From Arthrobacter sp. OY3WO11 (GTDB taxonomy: Bacteria > Actinomycetota > Actinomycetes > Actinomycetales > Micrococcaceae), in assembly GCF_001641125.1 (NCBI RefSeq), contig NZ_LWLP01000001.1:2652079-2716078 (forward strand): a DNA stretch of 64,000 bases, written 5' to 3'. The notes below the pieces were generated by a model, which had not been told where the DNA came from, ran no database searches, and saw only the letters and a list, made by a program, of their open reading frames with translations. The first letter of the stretch is position 1; each line of letters begins with the position of its first letter. Positions 37,872-46,107 of the stretch are shown piece by piece. The position numbers and the translations under genes were made by a program.

Positions 37872-38498
37872 GTGCCTATATCTAACGAACGAATCGTCTG
37901 GATCGACTGTGAAATGACAGGTCTGGACATCAAGAACGATGCCCTGATCGAGGTGGCGGCCCTGGTCACCGATTCGGAACTGAACATCCTTGGCGACGGC
38001 GTCGATGTGGTCATCAAGCCAGATGATGCTGCAGTGGCCCAGATGAACGACTTTGTCCGGGACATGCACACGAAGTCCGGGCTCCTTAAGGAGCTCCCCC
38101 ACGGCAAGACAATGGCCGAGGCCGAAGCCGCGGTCATGGAGTACATCTCCACATGGGTCCCGGACCCCCGCAAGGCACCGCTGGGCGGCAACTCCGTGGG
38201 GACTGACCGGGTGTTCCTGTCCCGCGACATGCCCGCAGTGGTGGAGCACCTGCACTACAGGGTCATTGACGTCAGCACCATCAAGGAGCTTTCACGCCGC
38301 TGGTTCGCCCGGGCCTACTTTCAGTCGCCGGCGAAGAAGGGCGGGCACCGCGCCCTGGGGGACATCAAGGACTCCATTGATGAGCTCCGCTATTACCGAG
38401 AGGCTGTGTTCGTGCCCTCCCCGGGACCGGACAGCGCCACAGCGCAGCGGATCGCGAAGCGCATCACGGCGGCCAACGACCGGCAGCCGGAAGCGTAA
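37872..38498 (+). CDS. orn: Oligoribonuclease
   Basis: A 208-residue DEDDh 3'-5' exonuclease that degrades 2-5-mer RNA and linear di-nucleotides such as pGpG. The Exo motifs are clear: WIDCEMTGLD (Exo I), NSVGTDRVFL (Exo II) and HRALGDIKDSIDELRYY (Exo III with His and Asp). The start is GTG at 37872; TAGGCT lies 12 nt upstream and no ribosome site is seen, so it may be leaderless. An inverted repeat follows the gene. Confidence 0.96.
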   Translation: MPISNERIVWIDCEMTGLDIKNDALIEVAALVTDSELNILGDGVDVVIKPDDAAVAQMNDFVRDMHTKSGLLKELPHGKTMAEAEAAVMEYISTWVPDPRKAPLGGNSVGTDRVFLSRDMPAVVEHLHYRVIDVSTIKELSRRWFARAYFQSPAKKGGHRALGDIKDSIDELRYYREAVFVPSPGPDSATAQRIAKRITAANDRQPEA

Positions 38499-38509
38499 TC
38501 TGCGCCACC

Positions 38510-38531
38510 TTTCGCGGTTTTTTCCGCGAAA
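38510..38531 (+). terminator. Inverted repeat after orn
   Basis: TTTCGCGG (38510-38517) and CCGCGAAA (38524-38531) flank a six-T loop. It starts 12 nt past the orn stop. It has no downstream T tract, so it may stabilise the 3' end rather than terminate strongly. Confidence 0.5.
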
Positions 38532-38625
38532 TCGGCAAAAGTGGACAAAGCACCCCTGAACAGCAGGTAAGCTATATGAGTTGCCTTTCCAGAGGGCCGG
38601 TCCGCCGGTAAATCTGCAGGCACAT

Positions 38626-38699
38626 GGTGGGCTTAGCTCAGTTGGCAGAGCGCCTGGTTGTGGTCCAGGAGGTCGCGGGTTCAACCCCCGTAGCTCACC
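38626..38699 (+). tRNA. tRNA-His (anticodon GUG)
   Basis: The acceptor GTGGGCT pairs with AGCTCAC. The extra G at 38626 (G-1) faces C73 at 38699, a tRNA-His hallmark. The anticodon loop GGTTGTGGTCC carries GTG, and the T arm is GGTTCAACCCC. CCA is not encoded. Confidence 0.95.
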
Positions 38700-38729
38700 C
38701 TCACGGGACGGTATGTGCAGCCGTCCTCC

Positions 38730-38772
38730 AAGGAGGCCGCACCGGATATCCGGTGCGGCCTCCTTCTTTTTT
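38730..38772 (+). terminator. Terminator after tRNA-His
   Basis: AAGGAGGCCGCACCGGAT pairs with ATCCGGTGCGGCCTCCTT in a near-loopless 18-bp stem (38730-38765), followed by CTTTTTT. It is a textbook intrinsic terminator. Confidence 0.9.
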
Positions 38773-38826
38773 CACTGCTGTGCACACTTTCTTTTGCACG
38801 AAACACCGCCGAAGGACCACCTGAAG

Positions 38827-39399
38827 ATGACCGTTCTGCCAATCACCATCTGGGGAGAACCCGTACTGCACCGCCGGGCTTCCGAGGTGGAAGTATTCGA
38901 CGACGAACTGCGCACCCTGATAGCTGACATGTTCGAAACGAACGACGCCGCCAACGGCGTGGGCCTGGCGGCACCCCAGGTAGGGGTCGGCAAAAGGATC
39001 TTCGTGTACAAATACGCCAACGACGACGGCGCTCCCCCCACCGGCGTGGTGGTCAACCCCGTCCTGACCCTGTCTAAGATTTCCGGCGCTGTTCCGGATC
39101 CTGACGAGGAAGAAGAAGGGTGCCTGTCCTTTCCCAGCGGACAGTACCCGCTCAAGCGCGCCGAATGGGCGCGCGTTGAAGGGTTTGACGGATTCGGGCA
39201 GCCGGTCAAATTCGAGGCGACGGGCTGGTTTGCCCGCGTGATCCAGCACGAATATGACCACCTGGACGGCAAGCTGTACGTCAACCGGCTCATGGACCGC
39301 TATGCGCGCAAAGCCAAGAAGCTGGCGAAAAAGAACGGCTGGGGCGTTCCCGGCCTGACCTGGATGCCCGGAGTGGATCCGGACCCTTTCGGCCACTAG
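38827..39399 (+). CDS. def: Peptide deformylase
   Basis: A 190-residue metalloenzyme that removes the formyl group from nascent proteins. The three PDF motifs are present: GVGLAAPQVG (motif 1), EEGCLSFP (motif 2 with the metal Cys) and QHEYDHLDG (motif 3 HExxH). EGCLSFP is the type found in actinobacterial/type I-III enzymes. The ATG at 38827 follows the tRNA-His terminator. The stop overlaps the end of the decayed transposase on the other strand. Confidence 0.95.
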   Translation: MTVLPITIWGEPVLHRRASEVEVFDDELRTLIADMFETNDAANGVGLAAPQVGVGKRIFVYKYANDDGAPPTGVVVNPVLTLSKISGAVPDPDEEEEGCLSFPSGQYPLKRAEWARVEGFDGFGQPVKFEATGWFARVIQHEYDHLDGKLYVNRLMDRYARKAKKLAKKNGWGVPGLTWMPGVDPDPFGH

Positions 39400-39600
39400 G
39401 TGCAATGACCGGACACGTTGATCAATCGTGAGCAGGGCGACTGGCTGCCGCATGCGGTGTTGGGTCGGTGATGGTTGTAGTGGTGCAGCCAGCCATGTAG
39501 CTCTCCACGACGATCAGCCTCGGAGGTATAGCAGCGGGCATAGGCCCCGCCGTCGCCCAGGTGCGGTGGAAGCGCTTCACGCTGGTTTGTTGTTCGCCGA
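39396..39600 (-). pseudogene. Decayed IS481-type transposase, C-terminal fragment with frameshift
   Basis: On the minus strand one frame reads TSVKRFHRTWA, matching the NGKVERFHRTLA block of IS481 DDE transposases. After a one-base frameshift near 39540 a second frame reads AYARCYTSEADRRGELHGW, then LHHYNHHRPNTA and SRLINV, the end of the same family (YNHHRPHxAL). The N-terminal DD(E) part is missing. The stop is at 39396-39398. It is therefore a dead remnant. Nothing else is recognised in 39600-39662. Confidence 0.75.
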
Positions 39601-39662
39601 GGGGCCAGGGCATTGTGGGGTGCACTTCAATTCGGCTGACCCCTTCAGGCTGTATGTGCAGT

Positions 39663-40403
39663 TCAGTTGGTTCGAGAAGCCGCTGACCGAATGGCCTTGG
39701 CGAGGTCGCGGGGACGGCTCCACATAGGCCAATGCCCCGTCGGGAGGTCAATGACGTCGAGGTGCTCGATGTTCGCGACTTCGGCAAACATGGCATGGCC
39801 TGCGCGGGCCAGCTCCAGCACCTGCGCGCTCGGGATCGAGCAGCACACGAGTGTGGTCCGGACCTTGCGGCGGGCATCGTTCGTGAGCTCGACGGGCTGA
39901 CGAAGCACGGCGCCGGGCTCAGGGACGGCCCGGGCCCGAAAACGCTCGAGGACCTCTGTGCTCAGGCCTTCAAGGCTCGCCTGCTGTGCGAGGACGTCGA
40001 GGGACGGCAGCGGAAGCTCCTCCAACTCCTCCGGGATGTCCGGGCCGAAGGCGCTTCCCGTCACCACAGGGCCGGAGTCGACCCACACCACTCGATGGAC
40101 AAGCTCAGGGTGTCGGTCAAGGACGAGACTGACCGGGGCGTTCGCCCCGCTGTGAGCGACGAGAGTTGCTGGCTGATCCTCCGAGGCCCCGAGTTGAGTG
40201 AGGACGTCCAGGACCGCTGCGGCTTGATCGTCGAGAGTCTTCGCCGCACGCTCGGGATCGTCCACGTCGAGACCGGGCAGTGTCATCGCGGTTGCACGAG
40301 AGTGGTCGGTTGTCAGGCGTTCAAGCACTTCGTCCCATGCCCAAGCGCCCAGCCAGTGGCCCGCGATGAGAATAATAATCGGACTGCTTGTAGTAGTTGT
40401 CAT
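39663..40403 (-). CDS. Alpha/beta hydrolase
   Basis: A 246-residue alpha/beta hydrolase fold protein of the EstA/salicylate-esterase-like group. IAGHWLGAWAWDEV gives the oxyanion HW/HG motif, VAHSGAN the nucleophile elbow (Ser85), WVDSGP follows, and a late TGHWPMWSRP the catalytic His. The substrate is unknown. It is divergent from a YafY/WYL regulator 73 nt away, which probably controls it. The neighbouring IS remnant and the atypical surroundings point to acquisition by transfer (inference). Confidence 0.85.
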   Translation of the reverse strand: MTTTTSSPIIILIAGHWLGAWAWDEVLERLTTDHSRATAMTLPGLDVDDPERAAKTLDDQAAAVLDVLTQLGASEDQPATLVAHSGANAPVSLVLDRHPELVHRVVWVDSGPVVTGSAFGPDIPEELEELPLPSLDVLAQQASLEGLSTEVLERFRARAVPEPGAVLRQPVELTNDARRKVRTTLVCCSIPSAQVLELARAGHAMFAEVANIEHLDVIDLPTGHWPMWSRPRDLAKAIRSAASRTN

Positions 40404-40476
40404 GTCAATACCCTCGCAGGCACTACGGACAACGGTATGTCACTATTTATGTCATGAATTCGCCGGGGCTTGAACT

Positions 40477-41175
40477 GTGAAGCGAGTCGAACGGCTCCAT
40501 GCTCTATCCGAGATGCTGCGCCGCAGCGGCACGCGAGGGGTTTCCGCCGAACGGTTGGCGAGAGAATTTGAGGTATCCGTGCGCACAATCAAGAGAGACC
40601 TCGATGCGTTAGAGAACAGCGGTGCGCCCATATGGTCTCGCCCAGGTCCGGGCGGTGGCTACGGATTGGCTATGGGCGCATCCCTGCCGCCTGTCAGCCT
40701 GTCCCCAGCGCAGGCCGTGGCGCTCATGGCAGCCGTGTCCGCTGCGCCCGATGCCCCCTCCGCCGATCTGGCAGCAGCCGGTGTCCAGAAGATCCTGGAC
40801 GTCCTCGATCCCAAAACCCGAGCACGAGCCGACGAGCTGGCCCACCGCGTCTGGGTCAACGCGCTTCCCTCCTCTTCGCGCGCAATCAAGTCGGCACTGG
40901 ATGAGGCGATGGCCGAGCAGCGGGTGATCCGCATTCGCTACACGTCGAGAGACGGGACCACGACCACCCGCGACGTTGAGCCGGTGCTGTTCGCCTCCAC
41001 CAACGGCCAGTGCTACCTGGTTGGGTGGTGCCGGCTGCGCAACGCAATGCGATGGTTCACCGTCTCGGGCATCGAGCGAGCCAGCGTAACCAAGACGGCT
41101 TGCGGCGGCCACGCCATCCACGAGGTCGGAGAACCCCCGGCAAACGCCAGACCGGTGCACGGTCGGGGCGAATGA
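40477..41175 (+). CDS. YafY-type transcriptional regulator (HTH-11 plus WYL domain)
   Basis: A 232-residue regulator. The N-terminal winged HTH (MKRVERLHALSEMLRR, then VSAERLAREFEVSVRTIKRDL) is of the DeoR-like HTH-11 type, followed by a WYL domain (IRIRYTSRDGTTTTRDVEP, then LVGWCRLRNAMRWF). The WYL domain is short, so the C-terminal extension is missing compared with many relatives. The intergenic space has two TATGTCA direct repeats (from 40436 and 40449). It is likely a local regulator of the divergent hydrolase. 41176-41291 holds no gene. Confidence 0.88.
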   Translation: MKRVERLHALSEMLRRSGTRGVSAERLAREFEVSVRTIKRDLDALENSGAPIWSRPGPGGGYGLAMGASLPPVSLSPAQAVALMAAVSAAPDAPSADLAAAGVQKILDVLDPKTRARADELAHRVWVNALPSSSRAIKSALDEAMAEQRVIRIRYTSRDGTTTTRDVEPVLFASTNGQCYLVGWCRLRNAMRWFTVSGIERASVTKTACGGHAIHEVGEPPANARPVHGRGE

Positions 41176-41291
41176 GTAACTCAATCAACGTCTCCGGTCA
41201 GGACAACCAGGCCCGACGGTGGGCGCTGCCCGAATGCCAGGGCCCGGCGGCAGCCACGCTTGCGTCGAACGCGGTACAGCCTGGTTCTGGC

Positions 41292-42089
41292 TCAGCGGGC
41301 GGCAACAGTCTGCTGGCCGGGGCAGGAACCCAGGACGCGCTTCATGGCATCCCTCTCCGCCTCGGTGACCCACAGGCCGTAGGCGGCCTTCACTGAAATC
41401 TGGCGCGCCACATAGTGGCAGCGGATCGACTTGTTTTTAGGAAGCCAGGTGGCGGCGTCGCCGGCGCCCTTCTGCTGGTTGGCGGGACCGTCGGCGGCGA
41501 TAAGGTTGAGCGGATCGTTGGCGAGGCTCTGGCGCTCCCCCGCCGTCAGCGCCTGCGCGCCTTTCTGCCAGGCATCGCCGAGGGCAACCACATGGTCTAT
41601 CTGGACCGCCCGGCTGCTGTCTGAGCCACGGCGGAAGTCCACAAACTGCCCGGTGTAGGGCTCATGGAACGAACCGGCCGCCACCCGGCATCCGGAGCCT
41701 TCCGTCAGTACTACGGCGGTGAGGTCGCGGCGCAGGATGTCGTTGCGGGTATCGCAGCCGTTCCGGTCCACGTCCTGCCAGGCCTGGCCGTAGGCGTCCC
41801 GGCTGTAGTCCGACGCGGCGGCGCGTCCCTTGACGGCCAGTCCGTCCAGTGCGGCGAGGGCAGAACCTGCGGGCACCGGGTGCACAGGCTTAACAGGTTT
41901 CATCCACGCGGGATCAAAAACAGGAGCTTCAGTGGGGCCGGAAATTGCGGGCTCCGCCGCGGCAAACTGTCCTGCGGTAAAGAACCAGGACAGTGCCGCC
42001 AAGGCCGACACTGCAGCTGCTGCCAGGATTCCCCACGCCTGGCGTGAACGCCGGCGCGCCCGTCGATAGGAGGACCAGCTCACGGTCAT
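41292..42089 (-). CDS. Exported HNH nuclease (DUF1524-type)
   Basis: A 265-residue protein with a basic N-terminus and a hydrophobic segment (about residues 18-40), consistent with secretion or membrane anchoring. The C-terminal domain is the DUF1524/GmrSD-like HNH fold: NDILRRDL, FVDFRRGSDSSRAVQIDHVVALGDAW (catalytic His), NLIAADGPANQQKG and TWLPKN. These secreted nucleases are common in Actinobacteria and probably degrade extracellular DNA. The length and four Cys fit. It stands alone. Confidence 0.85.
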   Translation of the reverse strand: MTVSWSSYRRARRRSRQAWGILAAAAVSALAALSWFFTAGQFAAAEPAISGPTEAPVFDPAWMKPVKPVHPVPAGSALAALDGLAVKGRAAASDYSRDAYGQAWQDVDRNGCDTRNDILRRDLTAVVLTEGSGCRVAAGSFHEPYTGQFVDFRRGSDSSRAVQIDHVVALGDAWQKGAQALTAGERQSLANDPLNLIAADGPANQQKGAGDAATWLPKNKSIRCHYVARQISVKAAYGLWVTEAERDAMKRVLGSCPGQQTVAAR

Positions 42090-42203
42090 GGGGTTCCTGG
42101 CTTTGCGGTACTCTCATGCACCAGAAGAGCCTAGGTCACCCGTCCGAAACCCCCGCTGATATCCACAGTGTGGAGGGAGAGTGGAAGGTCACACCGGCGG
42201 GGT

Positions 42204-42413
42204 TTACTGCTCCCGCATCACCCTTCGAAGGTCTTCCTCGGCTATAACCAGCAGCCCTTCGAGCTGGCGGACCCGGTTCTCTCCGACGTCGCCCGTTTTG
42301 TGGGCGGCGCGGGCGCCCTCAAGCAGCCGGACAGCCTCCTTGTGGTTGGCTTTGGCGACGTCGAGGGCGTGCTCAAGGGTTGTTTCGTGCTGGAGCGTCG
42401 AATCATTTTCCAT
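42204..42413 (-). CDS. Small helical protein of unknown function
   Basis: A 69-residue acidic protein predicted to be almost all helix, with heptad-like spacing of Leu/Val/Ala (TLEHALDVAKANHKEAVRLL), likely a short coiled coil. The ATG at 42413 follows GGTGGA. A longer start at 42455 is possible but would cross that site. Codon use is like the neighbours. It has no recognised family. It lies just downstream of gap on the same strand, 75 nt away, and could share its transcript. Confidence 0.55.
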   Translation of the reverse strand: MENDSTLQHETTLEHALDVAKANHKEAVRLLEGARAAHKTGDVGENRVRQLEGLLVIAEEDLRRVMREQ

Positions 42414-42488
42414 TCCACCAGTGTGGTCCCGTTTCCCGGCTGATTCCAGCACCACCAGCCGGGAAATCGGGAGACCCTGGGCGGATGC

Positions 42489-43967
42489 CTAAACGGCGAT
42501 CGCTGCGAGGGCCGCTGCAGTTTCCTTTGCCGGGAACGACGGCGGGTTCACGCCGGCCATCTCCTCCATGACGCGGACCACCTGGCAGCTGTAACCGAAC
42601 TCGTTGTCGTACCAGACGTAGAGCACCAGGTTCTTCTCGTTGGAGATTGTGGCAAGGCCGTCAACGATGCCCGCACGGCGGGAACCGACGAAGTCGGTGG
42701 ACACCACTTCGGGTGAGTCGATGTAGTCGATCTGCTTGCGCAGGTCCGAGTGCAGGGACATCTCCCGCAGGTAGTTGTTGACCTCGTCCTTGGTGGTCCC
42801 GTTCTCGAGGCTCAGGTTCAGGATGGCGAGGGACACGTCCGGGGTGGGGACGCGGATGGAGCTGCCGGTCAGCTTGCCCAGCAGTTCGGGGAGGGCCTTT
42901 GCCACTGCCTTGGCGGCGCCGGTCTCCGTAATCACCATGTTCAGTGCTGCCGACCGGCCACGGCGGTCGCCCTTGTGGAAGTTGTCAATCAGGTTCTGGT
43001 CATTGGTGAAGGAGTGGACGGTCTCCACGTGCCCGTGGACCACACCGAACTTGTCGTTGATGGCCTTGAGCACCGGTGTGATGGCGTTGGTGGTGCAGGA
43101 CGCTGCGGACACAATCTGGTCCGTGTCCTCGATGGTGCCCTGGTTGATGCCGTGCACAATGTTCTTCAGGTCGCCCTTGCCGGGGGCAGTCAGGAGGACC
43201 CGTGCAACGCCCTTGCTCTGCAGGTGCTGGGAGAGGCCTTCCGCGTCACGCCAGCGCCCGGTGTTGTCCACCACCAGGGCGTTGCTGATGCCGTAGGCGG
43301 TGTAGTCGATGGTGGCCGGGTTGTCCGAGTAGATGACCTGCACCTGGACGCCGTTGGCCGTGATGGTGTTGGCTTCCTCGTCAATCCGGATGGTGCCTTC
43401 AAAGGAACCGTGCACGGAGTCGCGGCGCAGCAGGCTGGCGCGCTTGGAGAGGTCGTTGTCCGAGCCCTTGCGTACGACGATGGCGCGAAGCCGGAGACCG
43501 TGGCCGCCGCCGGCCTTTTCGATCAGGAGGCGGGCCAGGAGCCGGCCGATCCGGCCGAAGCCGTAAAGCACCACATCGGTGCTGGTGCGGTCATCGCCGC
43601 CGCGTTTGCCTACGACGTCGGCCAGTTCAGCACGGAGGAATTCTTCAAGGGTGGCGCCGTTGCCCTCTTCCTTGAACTTCTGGTTCAGCCGTGCGATGTC
43701 GATCGCTGCCGCGCCGAGCTCCAGGTTGGCCAGGGTGTTCAGGAGCGGGGCGGTCTCCTCCAGCAGCAGTTCGTCCTTGCTCATGCGGCGCGCAAAGCGG
43801 TGCGCCTTGAGGATGTTCATGGTGGACTTGTTGATCAAACTCCGGCCGTGGATGCTGGTGACCACGTTGTTTTCGCGGTACAGCCGGCCGATCACCGGAA
43901 TCATGGCCTCGGCGAGGGCCTCGCGGCCCATCCACGTATCAAGACAAGAATCTGACGTCTGGCTCAC
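42489..43967 (-). CDS. Glyceraldehyde-3-phosphate dehydrogenase, long GapB-like form
   Basis: A 492-residue GAPDH. About 125 residues of helical sequence precede the normal GAPDH fold, which starts at VVLYGFGRIGRLLARLL. The catalytic Cys is in SAASCTTNAI (about residue 290), and the C-terminal signature is LYVWYDNEFGYSCQVVRV. This layout matches Corynebacterium glutamicum GapB, which works mainly in gluconeogenesis, so a similar role is likely (inference). The start is GTG at 43967. Two strong hairpins lie in the 5' leader. Confidence 0.9.
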   Translation of the reverse strand: MSQTSDSCLDTWMGREALAEAMIPVIGRLYRENNVVTSIHGRSLINKSTMNILKAHRFARRMSKDELLLEETAPLLNTLANLELGAAAIDIARLNQKFKEEGNGATLEEFLRAELADVVGKRGGDDRTSTDVVLYGFGRIGRLLARLLIEKAGGGHGLRLRAIVVRKGSDNDLSKRASLLRRDSVHGSFEGTIRIDEEANTITANGVQVQVIYSDNPATIDYTAYGISNALVVDNTGRWRDAEGLSQHLQSKGVARVLLTAPGKGDLKNIVHGINQGTIEDTDQIVSAASCTTNAITPVLKAINDKFGVVHGHVETVHSFTNDQNLIDNFHKGDRRGRSAALNMVITETGAAKAVAKALPELLGKLTGSSIRVPTPDVSLAILNLSLENGTTKDEVNNYLREMSLHSDLRKQIDYIDSPEVVSTDFVGSRRAGIVDGLATISNEKNLVLYVWYDNEFGYSCQVVRVMEEMAGVNPPSFPAKETAAALAAIAV

Positions 43968-43990
43968 AGAAATACCTTCCTCGGTTCAGC

Positions 43991-44072
43991 CGTGTACGTC
44001 CTCGTACACGGTTGTCGGCCACCACATGTCGTGCAGGGGCCCCTGCGCCCGCGGGGGTCTGCCCCCGGGCGC
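43991..44072 (-). other. Structured 5' leader of the GAPDH gene
   Basis: GTGTACG-TCCT-CGTACAC at 43991-44008 is a perfect hairpin 24 nt upstream of the GTG start. A second stem, GCGCCCGCGGGGG with CCCCCGGGCGC at 44045-44071, lies further upstream. They could affect translation or mRNA stability, or the first could be an operator. No known riboswitch consensus was recognised. Confidence 0.4.
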
Positions 44073-44094
44073 CTGGATCACACGCAAAGAAAAA

Positions 44095-44122
44095 CCGCCG
44101 GCTGCGAACGCAACTCCGGCGG
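44095..44122 (-). terminator. Terminator after tspO
   Basis: On the minus strand CCGCCGG, a 14-nt loop and CCGGCGG are followed directly by TTTTTCTTTG. It lies about 100 nt past the TspO stop and before the GAPDH promoter region. Confidence 0.8.
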
Positions 44123-44223
44123 AAGAACTCCTGCGTCCGCATCCATTCTAATTTGGCTGGCGTCAGTAATTCGGCCCGGATCGAGTGAAATCACTCACAG
44201 GGAAGTCCGCCGCAGCGGACCTG

Positions 44224-44769
44224 TCAGTTGTGGATGGCCGAATAGAGATTGAGGCTGGATGAAAAAACCACCCAGGACAGATACGGAAGCATCAACAGGC
44301 CTGCGGCCGGGCTGACCGGACCGAACCGCAGGATGAGGAAGGCAACCGAGGCCCCAAGGGCCGCGATCACCAGGAAAGCCGCCCAGAGCGACGCACCGCC
44401 AAACACGGGAAAGAGTCCGAAAAAGGCCAGCGGCCATGCGGCGTTGAGTACCAACTGGCTGAGGTAGCCCGCCAGGGTGCCTCCTGTGAGGGCGCCTTTG
44501 CGCCATACCAGCCAGGCGGCCACGGCAACCGCGGCGTACAGCAGCATCCACATGCTCCTGAACATCCACCCGGGCGGCATCCAGGGGGCCTTGGCGGACT
44601 CGGCGAACCAGCCGCCGGAATGCAGGATGATGGGGACCGACGCCGCGGCCCATGCGGCCAGCGAGAGCGAAAAGAAACCGGCCAGGGCAACAGCCTGTTG
44701 GCTGCGTCCGGGGACTGGCTGCGGAGCGGGAGCGCCGGAGTTGTCTACCGGGTCTTGATTTGCGGGCAC
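44224..44769 (-). CDS. TspO/MBR family membrane protein
   Basis: A 181-residue protein with five membrane helices. Family features: APWMPPGWMFRSMWMLLY (the PPxWxF region after TM1), AGYLSQLVLNAAWPLAFF with the conserved W/N/FF pattern of TM3, and a last helix LLMLPYLSWVVFSSSLNL. TspO proteins bind tetrapyrroles and sterol-like ligands and act in stress responses. The N-terminus has a Pro/Ala-rich extension. The start is GTG at 44769. It lies between rnpB and gap. Confidence 0.9.
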   Translation of the reverse strand: MPANQDPVDNSGAPAPQPVPGRSQQAVALAGFFSLSLAAWAAASVPIILHSGGWFAESAKAPWMPPGWMFRSMWMLLYAAVAVAAWLVWRKGALTGGTLAGYLSQLVLNAAWPLAFFGLFPVFGGASLWAAFLVIAALGASVAFLILRFGPVSPAAGLLMLPYLSWVVFSSSLNLYSAIHN

Positions 44770-44815
44770 GGTTCAGGATCCCCAACACATCGTCCAAGGT
44801 CAAACCGGTGTGGAT

Positions 44816-45209
44816 GGATGGGTTGACCGATACGCCGGGTTCTGTGCTCCCGTTCCGTTACCGGAACGGGAGTAGCGGCCATCCATCTACGAACGCCGTT
44901 GCCGGCGCCCTCCAGCGGCCTACCCGGACACTCGGGCGGGCAGCCCTCAAACGTGCCCTGTCTGGCCTTGCTCCGGGTGGGGTTTACCTAGCCTTCCCGG
45001 TCACCCGGGAAGCTGGTGGTCTCTTACACCACCGTTTCACCCTTACCTGGTTCGTGCCGCTTTCAAACCGGCGCGATCCAGGCGGTCTGTTCTCTGTGGC
45101 ACTGGCCTGCGGGTTACCCCGAGTGGGCGTTACCCACCACCCTGCCCTGCGGAGCCCGGACGTTCCTCGAGCCACTTGCGTGACGCGCGGCCGCCTGGTC
45201 AACCCATCC
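44816..45209 (-). ncRNA. rnpB: RNase P RNA
   Basis: The catalytic RNA of RNase P, type A bacterial form. The P1 helix is explicit: GGATGGGTTGACC at the 5' end (complement of 45197-45209) pairs perfectly with GGTCAACCCATCC at the 3' end (complement of 44816-44828). The universal core AAGGGTGAAACGGTG and GGTAAGAGACCACCA-like stretch lies at about 45015-45045, and the GAGGAACGTCCGGGCTCC P4 5' strand at about 45155-45175. The length, about 394 nt, is normal for Actinobacteria. Confidence 0.93.
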
Positions 45210-45263
45210 AACCCCCAGTCTACCGGCGGGCTGACCCTTTCCCGCCGCCGGTAGGATCGGACG

Positions 45264-46028
45264 GTGCTGATTCTGCTTCCCCCTTCTGAAGGCAAGACAC
45301 CCGCCGCCCGCGGATCCGCCGTCGACTGGCCTTCCCTGAGCTTCCCGGAGTTGAACTCCTGCCGTGCCAAGGTGCTGGACGCGCTGGGAACGGTGAGCGC
45401 ACACGAGGACGCGCTCGCGTTGCTGGGTGTGGGGGCGTCACTGAAGGATGACGTCGATCGCAACACGCGGCTTCATGACGAGCCGGCGGCGCCCGCCCAC
45501 CAAATCTATTCAGGGGTGCTTTATGACGCCCTGGGCTACAAAACCCTCTCGGCTGTGCAGCGCCGCAAGGCGGTCGAGTCCGTGCTGGTGGTTTCCGCGC
45601 TCTGGGGTGCGATCCGTTTTGGTGACAGCGTGCCCGCCTACCGGCTGTCCATGGGGACAGCACTGCCCGACGTCGGCCGCCTCGCCTCGTTCTGGAAGCC
45701 TCAGCTCACCGATGCCCTTGCCGGAGCGGTGGAGGGGCAATTGCTGGTGGACTGCCGCTCAAGCACCTATGCAGCGGCGTGGGCGCCGCCCGCTGCCCAG
45801 ACCGTGTCCGTCAACGTTTTCACCGAGGTGAACGGGGTCCGCAAGGTGGTGAGCCACTTCGCCAAGCACACCCGGGGCGAACTGGCCCGGCACCTGCTGG
45901 TGCGGCGCGGTAAGGCCCCGGCAACGCCGTCGGAACTCCTGAAGGCCACGCGGGAACTGTGGGCCGCGGAACTGGTTGAAGGTTCAGCCCGGAAACCGCA
46001 CGCCCTGAACATCATCCTGCCGGGCTGA
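45264..46028 (+). CDS. yaaA: YaaA/DUF328 family protein (peroxide stress)
   Basis: A 254-residue protein of the YaaA family, which in E. coli limits intracellular iron during peroxide stress. Motifs: LILLPPSEGKT at the N-terminus, YSGVLYDALGY, SALWGAIRFGDSVPAYRLSMG, and NVFTEV with VSHFAKHTRGELARHL near the end. The start is GTG at 45264, with TAGGAT 12 nt upstream and no ribosome site, suggesting a leaderless mRNA. It is followed by the second palindromic element. Confidence 0.92.
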   Translation: MLILLPPSEGKTPAARGSAVDWPSLSFPELNSCRAKVLDALGTVSAHEDALALLGVGASLKDDVDRNTRLHDEPAAPAHQIYSGVLYDALGYKTLSAVQRRKAVESVLVVSALWGAIRFGDSVPAYRLSMGTALPDVGRLASFWKPQLTDALAGAVEGQLLVDCRSSTYAAAWAPPAAQTVSVNVFTEVNGVRKVVSHFAKHTRGELARHLLVRRGKAPATPSELLKATRELWAAELVEGSARKPHALNIILPG

Positions 46029-46045
46029 TTCCCCCGCCCCTTCCC

Positions 46046-46105
46046 AAGTAAGTAGCGCTAAGTGTCGTTATGAGCCGCCAAAACGACACTTAGCGCTACT
46101 TACTT
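46046..46105. repeat. Palindromic element, copy 2 (24-bp perfect arms, 12-nt loop)
   Basis: The arm 46046-46069 is perfectly complementary to 46082-46105. The core GTAGCGCTAAGTGTCGTT is identical to copy 1 at 17442-17507, the loop is also 12 nt, and the outer stem differs (AAGTAA). It fills the gap between convergent yaaA and the coiled-coil gene and ends 3 nt from the latter's stop codon. Confidence 0.9.
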
Positions 46106-46107
46106 AG

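Larger units (their letters stand above)
39406..41200. repeat. Inverted 17-nt matches bounding a 1.8-kb accessory patch
   Basis: The minus-strand sequence of 39406-39422 and the plus-strand sequence of 41184-41200 agree at 16 of 17 bases (ATCAACGTsTCCGGTCA). The left copy is the last coding segment of the IS481 remnant. The pair brackets the alpha/beta hydrolase and YafY genes in inverted orientation, suggesting two inverted IS481 ends or a rearranged element. Similarity beyond the 17 nt is weak. Confidence 0.45.

Noticed and set aside
41010..41396. 128-codon plus-strand frame after YafY
   Set aside because: It starts inside YafY and runs into the HNH gene's antisense; only the 17-nt IS-like match in it seemed meaningful.
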